NCBI GenBank assembly: GCA_038049695.1
Contig: CP142458.1
Location: 66,187,501-66,251,500 of the forward strand
Length of the DNA stretch: 64,000 bases
Direction: 5' to 3'
Origin: Cinnamomum chago
Lineage: Eukaryota; Streptophyta; Magnoliopsida; Laurales; Lauraceae
Part shown: one piece after another, positions 59,346 to 64,000 of the stretch
How the letters are laid out: each line of letters begins with the position of its first letter
Position numbering within the stretch: position 1 is the first letter of the stretch
Position numbers and translations under genes: made by a program
The notes under the pieces: generated by a model
What the model saw: only the letters and a program-made list of their open reading frames with translations
What the model was told of the DNA's origin: nothing
The model's database searches: none

Positions 59346-61600
59346 GTGGCCTAGCCACGCCGATCAGATTGAGGTGTTGCAAAGAGAAACCAATGATGCA
59401 GGAGCGTTAAAAGACTTTGGAAGTCGAATTATGTGTTTTGGTATTTACAAGTATAGTTGAATGTCATAGGCCTCTGGCTTTTAAAATAAATCCTCTTCTC
59501 GTTATTACTCTGTATCTTTTTGGTGGATCTCCATTGGGTGGTGAGTTGTGTTATCCTTGAGTGTTCACTTATGGTTTCCTTCTATTTCTTCCATCTCCTG
59601 GCGTCAACCCCTACCATCACCGGTTCTATTGTCGCCGGAGAGGAAGAAGAGGGTCTGGCTTGTTCTGTCGCAGAACAAAATGAAGGGGGAAGAGCGGTTT
59701 GGGTTTGACGGTTCCTTCCCCGCACCCAAAAGGTAGCTCTAAGGCTGTTATTTCACTAACCATCACAAGAGTAATTCCTCTGGCCAGCCTTTAGTCCAGC
59801 TATCAGCATCCTTTTGAGTGGCAGTAAACTCGTCCAATGATTGGTCAACGATGGTACTTTGCCAAGGAAAAAATAAATATGTTGGCTCCATCAATGGTAA
59901 GGGTTCATCTCAGATGTATCTAAACCACAGCATGCTTAGGCCACCGAAGAGAATCCCAAGGAATGATATGCAGCTACCTCTTCTCCAGGATTCTTTGAGG
60001 AGAAAATCTCTATCTTCTTTGGAATGTAGCCCGAACAAGAAAAAAGCCTTGTTTTGTTAGAGAAATGAGGGTGTATGTGTGTGAACAAAACCCCAATATG
60101 ACCTATTTTAAAGCCATGAAGCCTCGGTCAAAAAGCGGACAATATCACGTGGATAGTGGGCCTGAGTCGTTACATCTTCGTATGTTAATCGTGAAAAGCC
60201 AAGCATGTTCATCTATCCATCACAGCAGCAGAAGCCACTAGGATTAAAGACTCAATTAATGAGAATTGCATTTCTCACTAATTTGATCTGGCCACTACTC
60301 TTGTCCCCAAGAAACTGGCACCTGCAACTGTGAATGATCCTATTTTCTATATGTTTTATAGGAGGATTATGCTGACTAACTTATCACTAAATAAGAAAGA
60401 AGATTATGCTGACTAACTCCTAAACAATCTTGCCACCTAATGGACAAGATTAGGCTGATCACTCTTGCCTTATCTTGTACAATTCAAATTGACCTGTTCT
60501 AAATTTGGCGTGCCATATTAGCAGGCTCATTAGCTTGCTCAATGAGTTAGCGTTATCAAGCCGTTGGGCTTGGCTCTTATCTTGATGCCACTGTTTGAAG
60601 ATGGTTTTTTGTGAAAGAATTCTGCACTGGTGATGAAATGGAAGAAATTACACTCATGCACTTTTAATAGATCTCTGGCTCTTAACATCATCTTCTGATT
60701 CTGGATTTATGTAATGAAATTATAATATGCTAATCCGTGCCACCATGATGCAACTGTAATGTGAAAACTGTGGAATAGAAAAAGTAGCCGAATTCATGAC
60801 TAACGGAAATAGAAGGCAAATCTCAAGATACCTTTCCCACCTTACAACAGTCTTAACAGTCAAAGATGCGAAGTAATTCATTATTTCAATTTGATTTCTT
60901 CTAAGCATTATCAAACACAAAGTTTACTGATAGAAGAAGAAAAAATTGAAGATGAAGTTTATCACCAACTAGTTTATGCGAAAAAAAAAGGTGGTTAACC
61001 GATATCGATCATCAGGAGAGAAAATGTGACGATATGTTAAAAAGTGAAAATAGAGGAGGTTACTTGCAAAGATTAGAAAAGACAATTGGGCGTGTGGGAA
61101 CATCTCAACAAAGGCTATGGTGGAACTTCTACCAGTTCAATGTCAACCCAGAATGTAATGATAAGTACTAACTAAGAATTTTAATCCCACCCAGTGGAAA
61201 TTCTAACCGTCAATGCTCGATGGTCATTGGAAGAAACTTCTGTGATAGCACGATCAAGTCAATGATAGGATCTTTTTCCTCCTCTTGCATACCTGTTTCA
61301 TTCCCATTACCACCTCATTGGATTAGGCCACAATAAAAACAATTTTTTTTTTTTTTTTGACAAAGCCATGCATTGAGTTTTGAGGCCTTAAAAAATTCAA
61401 GGGTTTGGATGATATGATTAGAGTGATATTTACCTTCTGATCCATCTACATGTTCTTAAAATGAATCCAGGTGGGTCCTACACTGAATCAGAACTTCTTC
61501 TTTTTTTATTTCCAGAAAAGAAAACTGGGGTTGCTTGGAAGTTGAAATTTTTGACTGGGGCTGGACGAAGTCCAGAATCCAGATGTTGACTTTGATCCTC
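59346..61600. other. intergenic DNA upstream of the third GLR locus
   Basis: Several short frames (for example 59818-60060, 80 residues) have gene-like composition but no recognised domain. A poly-T run lies at 61349-61363. No supportable gene. Confidence 0.4.
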
Positions 61601-61613
61601 TGAAAGCATGACC

Positions 61614-61620
61614 TTTATAT
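61614..61620 (+). promoter_or_regulatory. TATA-like box for the third GLR locus
   Basis: TTATATT about 65 bp upstream of the ATG at 61684, a plausible core promoter position. Confidence 0.25.
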
Positions 61621-61683
61621 TGCTATCTATCGCATGAAAGAATCTGTAATGAAAACAACAAGCTTGGCAACCGAGGAAGAGAG

Positions 61684-61921
61684 ATGAAGCACCTTCAATT
61701 GAACTGGATCTTGTTCCTGCTTTCGTGTTTGATGAGGTGGGCCATTGGAGCAGAGGCAGCAGCTACAGATGGATCTGTGACCGTTGATGTTTTGGATGCT
61801 GTCAATAGTTCTTGTATGTCAATGGCACTACATCAGTACTATGCAGACCCCTCCCGTCGACCACAGGCACCAAACACTCCATGTGATTCTCAGAAGAGAA
61901 TTGATGAAGAAGCATCTTCAG
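61684..61921 (+). CDS. first exon of a third GLR-like gene (partial)
   Basis: The exon encodes a signal peptide (MKHLQLNWILFLLSCLMRWA, then IGAEA) followed by VTVDVLDAVNSSCMSMALHQYYADPSRR and a CDSQKRIDEEASS tail. This resembles the start of the GLR amino-terminal domain (VGVVLD..., SCISMALSDFYA, DSxxDVVxAA) with a shortened first loop. It ends in a strong donor, TTCAG|GTATGA at 61921/61922, in phase 1, the same phase as exon 1 of the other two GLR loci. No amino-terminal-domain exon appears in the remaining 2.1 kb, so the gene either continues past the window behind a long intron or is only an exon relic. The GLR call rests on weak similarity plus position. Confidence 0.45.
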
Positions 61922-61974
61922 GTATGATTTTCAGACTGGTGTTAAATTATTGTTTCTAGATTTCATATATGAAT

Positions 61975-62335
61975 TTATATATGGTCCTTCCATCCATCCA
62001 TGGGCCCTGAGTTTGTGTCTGTGGGCGGGCCCCACCACTCATCATTTATATCATGAAGGGTCTTTCTGTGGATAGACCATGTTCTCACGACATCCAATCA
62101 GTGTTAGCAGAGTTGTTTTTTTTTCTCCTTTCTTTTTAAAAAAAGTAAATATACATATATATTGTTTGAATATGAACTGAGTTCCATAGATATGTGACAA
62201 ATTTATCATATCTTCATGCCTTAGATCATGGGTCCTTGAGTTTGTGCAGGTGGGATCCATTACCCATACTTCATATATGCCCAGATTGTTGTTGGAGTCC
62301 CTTATGTGGAAAGACCATGTTCCAACAATATCTAT
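61975..62335. repeat. imperfect direct repeat in the presumed first intron
   Basis: Two similar stretches of about 130 bp (about 61985-62095 and 62220-62335), each with TGGGxCCTxGAGTTTGTG and GGAxAGACCATGTTC. Non-coding. Confidence 0.55.
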
Positions 62336-62639
62336 ACTTCTTTCTTTTTCATCTCTTATTTGTTTGAAAAATATTCACGTGCATCAATCTCTCACAATAG
62401 GATCAAGGACACTTGGTTGGGCAACATGGTTGGGCCAATTTCATAATTCATCCCAGGACCCCCTGGAATGCATCGGATCCAAGTTCGAGGGCCAGTTTTT
62501 TCTTCCTTTAATATAAAGTCATTGATGAAGGGGTTAGAGGGAAGTCATTGACCCAAAACTTGTTATTTGTGCCCTTCCAAATTATCTCTTTCCATTCCTT
62601 CTAGTCCCGTGACCAATGGGGCCCTAGGTGGGCCCCATC

Positions 62640-63358
62640 AAATTATCCCTCACCATAATACATTGAGGGATGGATGCACCTGATGTGCATATTGTGCACC
62701 CCTAGTGGCCCCCGCCTGATGGTCCATCCGATTGGACTGTACACATACTCCTCTAAGTTTTACACTTCCCCCTAGGTTTTCACCCATCCAAATAACCTGA
62801 ACTCGTGTGCCTCCAATGATAAGTTTATGATGATCTAATTGGGATATTTTTTTTATAGAAAGGAGGGCCCCACCCAAGTGGGGCCATAAGTGGGCCCCAT
62901 AGCTAGGTGCGCACGGAGGCTCAGTGCACCTTAGCACGTAATTAATGAGGGGCGCACGTATGTGCGTGCACAATTTTATATATATATATATATATATATA
63001 TGCCAGCCCTCTCCCCAGCTCGAGCTGATGGGAGAGTGTTGTTCTCTACCTAGGGTGGGGCCCACTGTTTGGTCCATCCAAATGGACCCCCCCCAAATTG
63101 CACATGTCCACAAAAATTTGGCCCCATCCGATTAAAATGGACCGTTGATCGAGTGACACCCATCCAAATGGACAGTACACAGTTAAGCTTTTGTGGCGCC
63201 CTAGATGGAGATGATAGAAACCAAGGATATGGCAAATTTTTTTATAAAGAGGAGGGCCCTAGTGTGTCCTTCAAATCCCCCATCCCAATTCCCATGTTGG
63301 GTCCCCAGGTGGGCCACAGACCATTGAGTGGACACCCTTATCGCTGAGGATAGGGGGT

Positions 63359-63362
<4 letters not shown>
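62640..63362. repeat. two related non-coding modules separated by (TA)n
   Basis: 62640-62977 and 63003-63362 share an ordered set of motifs: GGTCCATCC, CCATCCAAAT, TTTTTTTATA, GGAGGGCCC and GTGGGCC. Frames inside translate poorly and are not called. Confidence 0.5.
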
Positions 63363-63401
<39 letters not shown>

Positions 63402-63538
63402 CACACATAGGGTGAGGGATGCTTCGATAAATGAGGATTTTCAAGTACAAAAGGGTGAAGTACAAAAGGGGGATTCATGTGCAAAAAAGGAAAAGTGCCA
63501 TCACCCTATGGTGAATGATGGATGAACTTAGAACATTT

Positions 63539-63582
<44 letters not shown>

Positions 63583-63833
63583 CAGAGCTCTCCTAAGCTG
63601 CAGTTTATCTTATCCTAAGCTGGAATAGTGCTGGTCCCACAAATCAAATTTTATTATATCTTTTTTTTTGTATGATGGAACTGAAAAATCCAGTTCTGAT
63701 TGGATTTATCTTGATTTTAGAGACGATCATCATGCAAAAAACAGCATAAGCGACTTTGATTTGTGAGACTAACCCTGTTTCAGCTTAGGATAAGTTAAGT
63801 TGCAGCTTAGAAGAGCTGACCCCCTATATATAT
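62979..63833. repeat. series of (TA)n tracts bounding discrete modules
   Basis: TA runs at about 62979-63002, 63363-63394, 63541-63579 and 63825-63833 are spaced by three different modules of about 360, 145 and 245 bp. Confidence 0.85.
63581..63823. mobile_element. foldback MITE inserted in (TA)n
   Basis: Left AGCTCTCCTAAGCTGCAGTT...TTATCCTAAGCTGGAATAG...CACAAATCAAA is mirrored at the right with about 85% similarity over about 70 bp. TA repeats border both sides. It resembles MITEs that target TA microsatellites. Confidence 0.75.
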
Positions 63834-64000
63834 GAATTACGCTACAAAACTCCTTGGGCGTTTTTCACAAAAAAAAAAAAAAAAAAAAAAACCCTCTTTT
63901 AGCCAATGAAAGTGTGACACGTGTCATCAATGGTACACTTATCCATTCTCTCTCCTAAATATTCTCCTAAAACTGTGGATATTTTATAGATTCTCTTAAA
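63834..64000. other. non-coding right edge
   Basis: Poly-A run at 63870-63890 within AT-rich DNA. No gene seen. Confidence 0.5.

Noticed and set aside
1-64000. CRISPR arrays, bacterial operons, riboswitches or rRNA genes
   Set aside because: None seen. The regular repeats here are transposon sub-repeats or microsatellites, and all genes have plant-type introns.

Overview
The window is nuclear DNA of a flowering plant. The evidence is plant-type glutamate receptor-like (GLR) genes split by GT-AG introns, a Tekay/Del-type Ty3/gypsy chromovirus primed by initiator tRNA-Met, and abundant MITEs, SINEs, a hAT remnant and Mutator- and CACTA-type elements. The species cannot be named from sequence alone. 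Most of the window is mobile DNA. The only host genes I can support are three GLR loci on the + strand in the right half.

Layout. 1-5.7 kb: non-coding DNA with a 399-bp Mutator-type MITE (9-bp target duplication), a tRNA-derived SINE (13-bp duplication), a solo LTR (5-bp duplication) and a CT/G-rich tandem duplication. 5.73-33.83 kb: one very large foldback (long terminal inverted repeat) DNA element. Its arms carry a spliced, 5'-leader-like segment and 399-bp sub-repeats. One arm was entered by a single 22.9-kb chromovirus insertion (8126-31002, target duplication GAGCC). That insertion is a tandem array, LTR-body-LTR-body-LTR-body-LTR, on the minus strand with a period of about 6896 bp. The LTRs (about 3.97 kb) are longer than the bodies (2.93 kb), and the bodies keep reverse transcriptase, RNase H, integrase and chromodomain but no gag.

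33.8-64 kb: a GLR cluster. Copy 1 (37.3-41.0 kb) gives a clean five-exon model of about 643 residues (about 617 from the preferred start). Copy 2 (52.3-56.8 kb) has four open exons and a decayed first exon. A third first exon lies at 61.7 kb and runs towards the right edge. Copies 1 and 2 have the S1/S2 ligand-binding lobes, membrane segments and C-terminal helix of GLR channels. They lack the large amino-terminal domain, and their M3 gate motif is strongly changed. Matching flanks (35.7-36.3 with 42.1-42.8 kb; 41.2-41.3 with 59.0-59.1 kb) show that the two copies come from a block duplication. The second block was later expanded by a further local tandem duplication (42.7-45.3 and 45.3-48.5 kb), two large inverted-repeat elements, a hAT remnant, LTR fragments and a perfect 92-bp-arm CACTA MITE.

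The most interesting points are the amino-terminal-domain-less GLR pair with an altered gate, and the chromovirus tandem array nested in a giant foldback element. All calls rest on reading the sequence; no searches were run.
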